A stretch of DNA of 64,000 bases, from the NCBI GenBank assembly GCA_037139095.1, contig JBAXHD010000006.1, positions 40,087-104,086 of the forward strand, written 5' to 3'. The notes below the pieces were generated by a model. It worked only from the letters and a program-made list of their open reading frames with translations, did not search any database and was not told the origin of the DNA. Shown piece by piece: positions 1 through 8,506 of this stretch (its first letter is position 1; every line of letters begins with the position of its first letter). This DNA is from WLMZ01 sp037139095. Lineage in GTDB: Bacteria; Actinomycetota; Acidimicrobiia; Acidimicrobiales; Ilumatobacteraceae. Made by a program: the position numbers and the translations under genes.

Positions 1-336
1 GAGCCTGAACGACTCGGTGACATCGGTGCCATCACCCGATGGCACCAACTTGTAGCCCCACACGTTGAGCGGCTTTTCGGCGCCGCCAACTGCAAACGCG
101 AACTCAACACCTGGCTCAGCGGTGACCACTTCGCACGTGGTCCAATACGTTGGACCCTTGCCGTTGCGCTTCACGTGGCCACGAAAGCGTGCGCCTACGG
201 CAGGCCCCGTTGCACCATCGAGCCACTCGGCTTCAAAGGTCTCGGGGCTGTATCGACCGATCTTGGTGACGTCGCTGACCAACTGCCAGATCTGCTCGGG
301 GGTTGCTGCCATATGAACCGTGACTGAGTCATGCAT
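1..336 (-). CDS. SRPBCC (START/polyketide-cyclase-like) family protein, C-terminus cut by window edge
   Basis: Reading the minus strand from an ATG at 336-334 gives 112 codons with no stop before the window edge, so the gene continues to the left. The protein starts MHDSVTVHMAATPEQIWQLV and continues with a segment on 'DVTKIGRYSPETFEAEW'. That is the usual opening of the SRPBCC fold: strand 1, then the 'P.E.VW.l.sDv.....W...' helix pair, then 'GA.F.G.....G...W...C.V'. An in-frame TAG lies at 348-346, so the start cannot be further upstream than 336. An in-frame ATG at residue 9 is the alternative. SRPBCC proteins bind hydrophobic ligands in a helix-grip cavity; the substrate cannot be told here. 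Family call is confident, function is not. Confidence 0.85.
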   Translation of the reverse strand, partial: MHDSVTVHMAATPEQIWQLVSDVTKIGRYSPETFEAEWLDGATGPAVGARFRGHVKRNGKGPTYWTTCEVVTAEPGVEFAFAVGGAEKPLNVWGYKLVPSGDGTDVTESFRL

Positions 337-443
337 GGGCCAACCCTAGGCGATCTCTGCCCCACGCCTTGCCAGTACCGCCGCGCCGCAAAATGCGCCG
401 TACGTGCCGGTGCTTTCACTCAGCGTGAAGGGGTCAAGGAAAC

Positions 444-469
444 TACGACCATTTCGGGGTGGGGTCGTA
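444..469. repeat. 7-bp inverted repeat upstream of the giant surface protein gene
   Basis: TACGACC (444-450) and GGTCGTA (463-469) are perfect inverted copies separated by 12 bases. They lie in the 275-bp non-coding stretch (337-611) between two divergent genes. It could be an operator or a leader hairpin. No convincing -35/-10 pair was found nearby and nothing else recognisable is in the stretch. Confidence 0.3.
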
Positions 470-611
470 AGCACTCCGTACCCCTCATGCCCTCACCGTA
501 GGACCCTCGCTGCCGGACTAATGCTCCATTGAGATTGAGGCCCCCGAAGGTCACTCTTGTTCACAGGAACCGTGGGTCTCGCAAGAGGTCTATGTACAGA
601 TAGGGATACCG

Positions 612-3600
612 ATGAACAAGCGAGAGACGGACGAAATGTCGTTCGACCCCAGCAAGAAGAGCCCCGGCTCACGACGCAAGAGCGCCGCGACATACCGTCG
701 CCGGCGTACCGCCGCGATCGCGCTCGTCGCCACGATGTTCGGTGGTGGGTTTTACCTTCCAACGTTTGGTGGCACAGCCAGCGCTGCAGCAGCTATCGCA
801 GTGAACGAGCCACCGGTCACCGGAACAATCGTGTCGTTCCCCTCGCGTGACTTCATCTCCGCCACCGACTGGTCGGCGTACCCATTTGTCGATGTTGAGG
901 TGTTGCGCAATGGAGCTGTGGTGGGTTTCCGCCACGACGTAGCGCCACTGAGCCCCACCGGCCTCGTTGAGGTGAACCACCCTGGTTCGCCATGCTGGGA
1001 CACCGTCACTCCAAACATCGTGGGCGGCGACGTCATCCGCGTCACTGGTAAGGACAGCAACAAGGTTCCAGTGGTGATCGACCAGACCACTACGGCCAAG
1101 ATCGACATCACTGCCACGCTGCATGCCACTGCTATCCCCGGCCAGGTGGAAATGAGCGGCACCGCATTCAACCAAGACGGCACGCCAATGAATATCGCTG
1201 AGCTTCAGGCTGGCGCATTGAGCGGCGCTGCGAACCGCTTCACCGGCGGCGACTTCGCCGGCAAGCGCATCATCCTTGCGCTGTCCACCGACTCCGTCGC
1301 CACCAATGGCCGCTCGCTCACCACCGACGGCAACGGCAACTGGACCGCCCTGTGGACCGAACTCAACGCTGTTGACTACCAGTTGGCCCTCAATGCCGAA
1401 AGCCAGATCGCCTGGCTCGGCGGCGCCCCTGGCAGCACCACCGTTGAAGTGGGACCAGCCATCGCTCCTGGCCCGTTTACCCCTGCATGTAACGCACCGT
1501 TGGCCGGCCCCGCCGTCTCGACTGATGTGACCAGCCTCGACTTCCCAGCTGGCGAAGTTGGCACCACATCAGCAGCCAGCTTGGTGCACGTGACCAACAG
1601 TGGCTTCGGCACGGACCCATCGACAGAACTCGTTGTCTCCTCGGTTGCCGCTGTCGGCCCCGATGCCAACCAGTTCGTTGTGTCGAACACCTGCTCGACC
1701 GCACCAGTGGTTGTTGGCGGTTCGTGTGATGTGTCGGTGTCCTTCCGTCCCACCAGCACAACCCCTAGCCAGTTGAAGACTGCGCTCGTCACGATTCTCA
1801 GCAACGCTGGCAACTCAACCGTGTCGATCCCTGCAACCGGTTACGCACTCACCGCCGGCCAGTCGGCTGCGGTGCTCGTCGCCAAGCCAGCCAACCTCAA
1901 CTTCGGCACCCGCGCCGTTGCAAACACGTCGCCAGCGCAATCAGTTGTGATCAAGAACATCGGCAACCTCGCCGCCAACATTTCAGCCGCCTCGATCACC
2001 GGTGCCGCTGACTTCAAGATTGCATCGCAAAACTGCACAACCGGTGCGGTCGCTCCATTGAGCACCTGCTCAGTCAACGTAACGTTTGCGCCGGCATCAG
2101 AGACAGCCCGCGCAGCCACGTTGAACCTCACCAGCAACACGTCCCCACTGAGCGTGGGTCTCAGTGGAGCTGGCTTGATCACCACCAACGTTGTTCCGTT
2201 CCCTCACGCTCCGATTCAGTTGAACTCGTTCCTCGACCGTGACTTCGTGTCGCTTCTCAACTGGGTTCCTGGCGAGGCGCTGACGGTGCAGGTCGTCCGC
2301 CAGGGCGTTGTTGTGGCCCAAGCATTCAACGTGATTGCTCACCCAGACGGCGTTGCCGAAGTGAACCACCCAGGTGGTCAGTGCTGGGAAGGCACCACCC
2401 CCGACCTCCGGCCCGGCGACGTGCTGCGTGTTACCCGTGCCGACGGCCGGGCATATGAGGCCCCAGAGGCCGACATCAAAGTTGAGCAGCGCGCCGTCGA
2501 GACGTCCCCCGGCAGCGGCATCGTGCAGGTCAAGGGCCACGCTCGCGACCTCAAGACCGGTGGCCCACTGCCGCTGAACCAGCTGAATGGCCGCCTCATC
2601 TCTTCAACGGCGAACCCATTTGCGATCACCGGCCGCCGTGCCCTCACCACCGGCGATGCATTCGCCAGCCTTACGTTCGATCCAATCGATCCCGTCACCA
2701 ACCCTGACGGCGTCAACTGGACCGCAGAGTGGGACTTCAACTCCAGCCCCGACATCGCCGGTGACGTACTGCTCGCAGAGACAGAACAGAACCGCATGAT
2801 CTGGCTCGGTCGTGACCCATTGGCCCTCGCCGAACTCAGCTTCTCTGAGAGCGGCCCCGGCATCGCCGCTGGACCAACAGCACCATGTACCGCACCCGCC
2901 GAGGGTCCTTCGGCTGGCATCGCAGTGATGACCGCTTCGAACACCTTCCCAGCCTTGACCGCTGGCGACACCGGCGATCGCACCTACACGGTTCGCAACA
3001 TCGGTACCTCACCATTGGTGATCAGCTCGATCACATTCGCCGGCGCCAACCCCGCCGACTTCTCGTTGGTCGGTGCTGTTCCTGCGCCGATCGCCCCGAA
3101 CACCAACGGCACATTCACGGTTCGTTTCTCGCCAACGAACGTTGCCGTCAAGGGCACCCGTTCAGCAATCATTCAGATCAATGACAACGCCGTGGGCTCA
3201 CCCCACACCTCAACAGCATCGGGCCTGGCCGTGCTCACCGCTGCGCCAAGCGCATTGATGACACCAGCATCGCTGACCTTCCCTGACACTCAGGTAGGCA
3301 CCAGCCCTGCAACAAAGCTCATCACGGTTCTCAACGAAGGCGCCGCGAACCTCACGTTCAGCAGCATCGTTGCAGCCAACACCGTGCCCGGCACCACCGC
3401 TGTTGACTTCAGCGTTGTCAACGGCACCACGGCTGGTCACTGTAAGACAACCGTGTCGCTTGTTGCTGACGCTTCCTGCGTCATCGAAGTGAAGTACACC
3501 CCAAGCGCCGTGAACACCCGCACCGCCACGCTCACGATCAACAGCAACGACCCAGTCGGCGCCAAGGTCACCACGCTCAGCGGCACGTCGTCGATCGCCG

Positions 3601-6600
3601 TTGACGGCTCGAACGACCCGCCACAGCTGCCCATTGCCATCAAGGTGTTCCCAGCACGTGACTACGTGGCCGCCGCTGGCTACACCGCTGATGAAGCGGT
3701 CACCATCTCGGCCTACCGCAACGGTGTGTTGATCGGTCACACAGATCCGATCACGCCAGACGCAACTGGCCTTGTTGAGGCGAACCACATCTTGGTCACC
3801 GGCTGTTTTGCTACGGCAACCCCAGACCTGCAGGCTGGCGACGTCATTCGCGCCGTCGCCGTACTTCAGGCCGATCCAACGGTGATCGTGAGCAAGGATC
3901 AGATCCATGTTCAGGGCATCGAGGTTGACATGCCAGCCACGCAGATCAACGCCAACACGGTCGTCATGACCGGTACCGCTGTTGACACCTTCACCGGCTT
4001 GCCATTGGGCTTGGGTTCATTCGTGCCTCGCATCACCAGCTCGGCCCGCACAGACTTCAGCACCAGCGGCACACCAACACTGCGTGCAGCCCTTGGCCTC
4101 GACGGCACCGTCACGATGAACGGCAAGTTCTGGACGGCAACCTTCACCGGCCTCACCGCCGCCGACATTCAGAACGCCGTTACCGGCGGCTCAACAGCTT
4201 CATGGTTGGGTCGTGTTCCACTCGCACTCAACGAGAACAGCGATGCCGAGTGGGGCTTGGCCCCTGGCCCAACCGCTGGCTGTCCAGTTGCCGGAAACCA
4301 GCCAGCCTTGGCCCCAATTCCTGAGCCCACCTTGGCGCCAGCAGTGCTCGACGCCGGTTTCTCGGGTTCGGCCGTGACCGGTAACGCCAGCACCAACAAC
4401 GTGTCAACCTTTACCAACACCGGTACCGTCGCCCTCACCGGCGTCACCGTTGGCGCTGTCGAAGGCCTCAACCCTGGTGACTTCACCCGCACCACGAACT
4501 GCCCCGCCACGCTCAACGCCGGCGCAAGCTGCACCGTGACGGTCACGTTCAAGGCAACCGCCGATGGCCGCCGCTTGGCATCGATCCCGATCACCCACAG
4601 CGGCCAGAACGGCTTCTCGCACGTTCTGCTCACCGGCCTTGGCGTTTCGACACCAACCATCACCGCAATCGCCCCGGCGATCGCAGGTCGTGGCGCAACA
4701 GTGACCATCACCGGCACCTTGTTGACCTCAACCACAGCGGTTACCTTCAGCGCCGCTGGCACCAACAAGATTGAGGCAGCGACCTCGTTCACGGTGGTCA
4801 ACGACAACACCCTCACCGCAGTGATTCCTGCCAACCTGAGCGGCACAACCAATGCACCGCTCGCAACCGCAGTGGCAGTGACCACCCGCGGCGGCACGGT
4901 CACTCGGGACGGCGGCGTCGGCGGCCTGACCGTGAACGGTACGCCTCCGACCATCACCACGGTGGCACCAACAAGCGGCGTGGCCGGTAACACGGTGACC
5001 ATCACGGGTATTGGCTTCAACGTGGGCGGCACAACAGTGACCATCAACGGTGTCAACGCCGTGGTCGCCGCCACACCGGCCGCTACGACAACCAGCATCA
5101 GCGTTGTGGTTCCGTTCGCTGCAAACACCACGGGTGCAGCAATCGCCAACGCACCACTGGTGTTGAGCACGGTCAACGGTGTCGCAACAAGCCGCTTCAC
5201 CGTGAACGCCACTCCAATCCTGACGGGCTTCAGTGTTGCGAGCGCTGCTCGTGGCGCAACCATCAGCCTGGTGGGCACCGGCTTCACCGCCGCTAGCACT
5301 GTCACCTTCAGCACTGCCACCGGCACTGTTGCTGCCGCAGTGTTGGCAACGCCAGCACGCTCGGCAACGTCGCTCAGCGTGGTGGTTCCGGCCACCGCAG
5401 TGCAAGGCCCAGTCACCGTGAACACAACCGGGTTCCTCTCGAGCTCGCTTGAGTTTGTGGTCGCAGCCGCACCGACAATCACTTCGTTCACACCAACCAG
5501 CGGTGCAGCAGCGGCAACAACGATCATCACGGTGACCGGCACGAACTTCCGTACCGCCAGCAAGGTGACCGTCGGCGGCAAGATCGTTACGTTCACCGTG
5601 ACGAGCCCAACCACCCTGGTGATCAACGGACTTGACCCCGCCACCAAGGCAGGCGGCACCATCAACGTGCTCACCGGCTTCGGCACGGTGACAAGCACCG
5701 CCACGTTCACGTTGGTCTTGGTTCCAACCATCACCACCTTCACGCCAACAACGGCAACCGCCAACGTCACAACGGTCTCGGTCACGGGCACCAACTACGT
5801 CGTCGGCGCAACCACCGTTGCTCTCGTGCAAGGCGCCACCGTGCTTCCTCAGACGGCTCTGACCGTGACCGCAACGTCGGTTACCTTCCGGCCCGCCCTT
5901 GGAACACCTGCCGGTTTGTACAACATCCGCATTACCAACGTCGCCGGATCAGCTACCTCGGTTGCCAACGTCTTGATCCCAGTGTCGGCACCAACCGTCA
6001 GCAGCTTCACTCCGGCAAGCGCAACCGCCGGTGTGACCTTGGTGTCAGTAACCGGCACAAGCTTCACGGCCACCTCGACCGTGGCCCTGGTCGGCGCAAC
6101 GACGGTCGCTCAGACAGCAACGATTGTGAACGGAACATCGCTCACCTTCACGCCAAGCCTGACCACACCGGCTGGCACCTACTCGGTGCGTGTCACAAAC
6201 GCAGCAGGTAGCGCCACTTCAGCTACCACCTTGGTGGTGTCGGCACCAGTGCCAACCATTGCAAGCTTCACCCCAGCAACGGCGACAGCCGGCGGCACGC
6301 AGGCGGTCACCCTCACGGGCACCAACTTCATCGCCGGCACAACTGTTGCTCTGGTGTCAGGTGCAACCACGGTGGCTCAGACGGCAACGATCGCAAGCAT
6401 CACCTCGCTCTCGTTCACGCCATCTGCCACAACCGCTGTCGGCACCTACTCGATCAAGGTGACCAACAGCGCCGGAACCGTCACCAGCGTCACAACGCTT
6501 GCTGTGGTTGCTCAGCCAACCATCACCAGCATCTTCGGCAACGGCACACCCGGTACCGCTGGTCAAAACGGTAAGAGCGTGACCATCAACGGCACCAACA

Positions 6601-6782
6601 TGCTGGGCACCGGCTCAGTCACTTGGACTGTCGGCGGCGTCTCGCAGGTGTTGCCAACAACCACCCGCACCGCAACACAGATCACCATCAGCTCGCTCAA
6701 TGTCACCACCCGTGGCACGGGCACGATCAGCGTTAACAATGGTTCGGGCGGAGTTGCGTCAATCGCCTTCACGGTGAACTGA
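612..6782 (+). CDS. Giant secreted repeat protein: three 'FPxRDF' modules, five ASH-type Ig domains, eight IPT/TIG domains
   Basis: 2056 residues. An Arg-rich N-terminus is followed by a hydrophobic export segment at about 33-62 with an Ala-rich cleavage region. Downstream I see three copies of a module of about 220 residues (roughly 72-290, 525-760, 1008-1228). Each opens with F-x-x-RD-[FY]-[IV], carries 'EVNHPG..CW' or a variant, 'GDVIRVT', and ends in 'WLG..P'. Between and after them lie five Ig-like domains of the choice-of-anchor D / ASPM-SPD2-Hydin type (about 300-405, 410-510, 770-875, 878-995, 1245-1345). Residues 1347-2056 are eight IPT/TIG-like repeats beginning with variants of PTITSFTP and containing 'VTITGTNF'. 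There is no LPXTG motif or C-terminal membrane segment, so it is probably released or loosely attached outside the cell. ATG 612 is used; ATG 636 is an alternative that keeps the Arg-rich segment. A surface or adhesin role is inference. Confidence 0.85.
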   Translation: MNKRETDEMSFDPSKKSPGSRRKSAATYRRRRTAAIALVATMFGGGFYLPTFGGTASAAAAIAVNEPPVTGTIVSFPSRDFISATDWSAYPFVDVEVLRNGAVVGFRHDVAPLSPTGLVEVNHPGSPCWDTVTPNIVGGDVIRVTGKDSNKVPVVIDQTTTAKIDITATLHATAIPGQVEMSGTAFNQDGTPMNIAELQAGALSGAANRFTGGDFAGKRIILALSTDSVATNGRSLTTDGNGNWTALWTELNAVDYQLALNAESQIAWLGGAPGSTTVEVGPAIAPGPFTPACNAPLAGPAVSTDVTSLDFPAGEVGTTSAASLVHVTNSGFGTDPSTELVVSSVAAVGPDANQFVVSNTCSTAPVVVGGSCDVSVSFRPTSTTPSQLKTALVTILSNAGNSTVSIPATGYALTAGQSAAVLVAKPANLNFGTRAVANTSPAQSVVIKNIGNLAANISAASITGAADFKIASQNCTTGAVAPLSTCSVNVTFAPASETARAATLNLTSNTSPLSVGLSGAGLITTNVVPFPHAPIQLNSFLDRDFVSLLNWVPGEALTVQVVRQGVVVAQAFNVIAHPDGVAEVNHPGGQCWEGTTPDLRPGDVLRVTRADGRAYEAPEADIKVEQRAVETSPGSGIVQVKGHARDLKTGGPLPLNQLNGRLISSTANPFAITGRRALTTGDAFASLTFDPIDPVTNPDGVNWTAEWDFNSSPDIAGDVLLAETEQNRMIWLGRDPLALAELSFSESGPGIAAGPTAPCTAPAEGPSAGIAVMTASNTFPALTAGDTGDRTYTVRNIGTSPLVISSITFAGANPADFSLVGAVPAPIAPNTNGTFTVRFSPTNVAVKGTRSAIIQINDNAVGSPHTSTASGLAVLTAAPSALMTPASLTFPDTQVGTSPATKLITVLNEGAANLTFSSIVAANTVPGTTAVDFSVVNGTTAGHCKTTVSLVADASCVIEVKYTPSAVNTRTATLTINSNDPVGAKVTTLSGTSSIAVDGSNDPPQLPIAIKVFPARDYVAAAGYTADEAVTISAYRNGVLIGHTDPITPDATGLVEANHILVTGCFATATPDLQAGDVIRAVAVLQADPTVIVSKDQIHVQGIEVDMPATQINANTVVMTGTAVDTFTGLPLGLGSFVPRITSSARTDFSTSGTPTLRAALGLDGTVTMNGKFWTATFTGLTAADIQNAVTGGSTASWLGRVPLALNENSDAEWGLAPGPTAGCPVAGNQPALAPIPEPTLAPAVLDAGFSGSAVTGNASTNNVSTFTNTGTVALTGVTVGAVEGLNPGDFTRTTNCPATLNAGASCTVTVTFKATADGRRLASIPITHSGQNGFSHVLLTGLGVSTPTITAIAPAIAGRGATVTITGTLLTSTTAVTFSAAGTNKIEAATSFTVVNDNTLTAVIPANLSGTTNAPLATAVAVTTRGGTVTRDGGVGGLTVNGTPPTITTVAPTSGVAGNTVTITGIGFNVGGTTVTINGVNAVVAATPAATTTSISVVVPFAANTTGAAIANAPLVLSTVNGVATSRFTVNATPILTGFSVASAARGATISLVGTGFTAASTVTFSTATGTVAAAVLATPARSATSLSVVVPATAVQGPVTVNTTGFLSSSLEFVVAAAPTITSFTPTSGAAAATTIITVTGTNFRTASKVTVGGKIVTFTVTSPTTLVINGLDPATKAGGTINVLTGFGTVTSTATFTLVLVPTITTFTPTTATANVTTVSVTGTNYVVGATTVALVQGATVLPQTALTVTATSVTFRPALGTPAGLYNIRITNVAGSATSVANVLIPVSAPTVSSFTPASATAGVTLVSVTGTSFTATSTVALVGATTVAQTATIVNGTSLTFTPSLTTPAGTYSVRVTNAAGSATSATTLVVSAPVPTIASFTPATATAGGTQAVTLTGTNFIAGTTVALVSGATTVAQTATIASITSLSFTPSATTAVGTYSIKVTNSAGTVTSVTTLAVVAQPTITSIFGNGTPGTAGQNGKSVTINGTNMLGTGSVTWTVGGVSQVLPTTTRTATQITISSLNVTTRGTGTISVNNGSGGVASIAFTVN

Positions 6783-6792
6783 TCCAACAGAA

Positions 6793-6850
6793 AGTCCAGG
6801 CATACGAAGAATCCCCGAGGCTTGCCTCGGGGATTCTTCGCGTCTGGACT
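6793..6850. terminator. Strong bidirectional hairpin between convergent genes
   Basis: A perfect 16-bp stem is formed by 6805-6820 (starts CGAAGAATCCCC) and 6825-6840, closed by a CTTG tetraloop. An outer 7-bp helix (AGTCCAG 6793-6799 with CTGGACT 6844-6850) extends it past a small internal loop. It lies 10-70 bases after the surface protein stop and just beyond the stop of the convergent VOC gene. There is no T-run, as is common for actinobacterial terminators. Confidence 0.85.
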
Positions 6851-6883
6851 CAGTTGGTAACAAGCGGCAACACGTGGGCGTTG

Positions 6884-7363
6884 CTACGAGGGTTGATCGG
6901 CTATGTGTTTCCAGCGCGGCCGCGGGCTCATCAACTCGATGCGCGCGCCATCGGGGTCGGCGAGGAACACCACATCGATACCGAGGTTCGCTCGCGTGTT
7001 GTCGATGACTGTGCCACCGAGCTGAACGAGCGCGGCTGTCGACGCATCGACATCGTCGACATAAAACGACAGGTGCGTAAAACCGAGCTGACCGCGACTT
7101 GTCGATGGCACGCCGTGCGCTGGCGGCGATGCGTAGTGCAACAGCTCGATCTTCATCGTGCCCAACACAATGAACTGCGACGTGATGGACACGGGCGAGT
7201 CAACCTCGAGAGCGCGCGCAAGGTCGGGCAACACCGTGTTATCGAGGCTGTAGCCCTCGGCGCGATCGAACCCGAGACCGTCGCAGTAAAACCGCAACGA
7301 CCGTTCGAGATCGGCCACGCACAAACCGAGGTGCGACGGCAGTGGCTTGGCAGGTGCGGTCAT
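6884..7363 (-). CDS. VOC-family protein (glyoxalase / methylmalonyl-CoA epimerase-like fold)
   Basis: 159 residues with two beta-alpha-beta-beta-beta units. The first begins 'HLGLCVADLERSLRFYCDGL' and the second 'GFTHLSFYVDDVD'. Candidate metal ligands are H11, E73, H97 and E143, the pattern expected for vicinal oxygen chelate enzymes. It is the last gene of a minus-strand operon, 18 bp after the amidohydrolase, which suggests it handles a product or cofactor adduct of the same catabolic pathway. The exact reaction (epimerase, lyase, dioxygenase) cannot be decided from sequence. Confidence 0.8.
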   Translation of the reverse strand: MTAPAKPLPSHLGLCVADLERSLRFYCDGLGFDRAEGYSLDNTVLPDLARALEVDSPVSITSQFIVLGTMKIELLHYASPPAHGVPSTSRGQLGFTHLSFYVDDVDASTAALVQLGGTVIDNTRANLGIDVVFLADPDGARIELMSPRPRWKHIADQPS

Positions 7364-7381
7364 CTGGAGCGCCTCGGCGAC

Positions 7382-8506
7382 TTAGACGAGCACCGAGCGG
7401 TTGATGCCGTAGAGGCCAGCAACGTTGTCGGACAAAATTGCCACCTTCTGCTCGTCGGTGAGTTGCTGAGTGTGCTCGGCCAACATCTCTTGGCTCCACG
7501 GCCACGTGCTGTCTGAGTGTGGGAAGTCGTTGGCCCACATCAGGTGCTTCCAGTTCATGTTGTCGGCCTGCTTGAACGCCGACCAATCGTCTTGGAAGGT
7601 GACGTAGATGTTCTCGGCGAAGTACTCGCTGGGGAGCTTCGACAACTCTTGGCCCGCTGGGAGCCAGAAACGGTGACGCTTGTAGGCATGGTCCATGCGA
7701 TAGCTGAAGTGAGGCACCCATCCGGCATCGGCTTCGGCGCACACGATGCGCAAGTTGGGGTGACGCTCGAACACGCCGCCCATCACGAGCATGGCCATCA
7801 CGTCTTGGCAGCCGCGCACAATGCTGAGGAACTGTGCCATCTTCGGGCCGCGGGTCTTGCCCGACGACATCGTGAGGATGTGGAACGACAGCGGCAGTTC
7901 GAGTGCAATCGCGGCTTCCCAGAATTCGTCGTAGATGGTCGAGTCGTAGTCTTCGACGCCGGGCTGGCCGGGCAGCATGACACCGCGCAGGCCTTGGCTC
8001 TTGATGGTCTGCAGATCGGCGATTGCTTCATCGGGTGTGCGCATTGCGGTCTGACCTAGGCCGAGCAAACGGTCGGGCTGCGCTGCACAGAAACTTGCGA
8101 GCCAACGGTTGTAGGCCTGAAAGCATGCGTTCTTGTAATCGACATCGGGGTGATTACACAGCACCATGCCGATGCTTGGGTAAATCACTTCGGCCGAAAC
8201 GCCGTCGCGATCTTGGTCGGCCATGCGCGCTACTGGATCCCAGCCGCCGCGGTGCAGATCGGAGAATCGCGAACCCATCGCTTTGATCTCTTCGGGACGC
8301 TTGCCTGCGGCAGCCGCAGTAGACAGCGACAGCGGCCGCGGCATGCCATCGACCATGAACACCTCGCCGAGCTTTTCGCCGCCGTCGACAAGGCGAGGCG
8401 CGCGATCGAGATAGGCCGGGTCGATGAAATCGACATAGGTCTCGGGTGGTTCGGTGATGTGCGAGTCGGCCGAGATGATCGGCTGTGCAAATCCCAGTGC
8501 ATTCAT
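7382..8506 (-). CDS. Amidohydrolase-2 family metal-dependent hydrolase
   Basis: 374 residues with a TIM-barrel amidohydrolase of the Amidohydro_2 type. The N-terminal 'ISADSHITEP' supplies the first metal ligands (D14, H16). 'FHIL', 'VCAEADAGWVPHF' and 'WANDFPHSDSTWP' near the C-terminus match the later strand motifs, the last carrying the catalytic Asp. Relatives decarboxylate or hydrolyse aromatic or cyclic carboxylates (the ACMSD/gamma-resorcylate decarboxylase group) and are numerous in Acidimicrobiia. Its ATG overlaps the TGA of the upstream D-aminoacylase-like gene by 4 bp (8503-8506), so the two are translationally coupled. The substrate is unknown. Confidence 0.85.
   Translation of the reverse strand: MNALGFAQPIISADSHITEPPETYVDFIDPAYLDRAPRLVDGGEKLGEVFMVDGMPRPLSLSTAAAAGKRPEEIKAMGSRFSDLHRGGWDPVARMADQDRDGVSAEVIYPSIGMVLCNHPDVDYKNACFQAYNRWLASFCAAQPDRLLGLGQTAMRTPDEAIADLQTIKSQGLRGVMLPGQPGVEDYDSTIYDEFWEAAIALELPLSFHILTMSSGKTRGPKMAQFLSIVRGCQDVMAMLVMGGVFERHPNLRIVCAEADAGWVPHFSYRMDHAYKRHRFWLPAGQELSKLPSEYFAENIYVTFQDDWSAFKQADNMNWKHLMWANDFPHSDSTWPWSQEMLAEHTQQLTDEQKVAILSDNVAGLYGINRSVLV

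Noticed and set aside
4169..5794. 541-codon open frame on the minus strand
   Set aside because: It lies wholly antisense to the IPT/TIG repeats; Val/Thr-rich composition is the mirror of the repeated sense codons and no family features are present.
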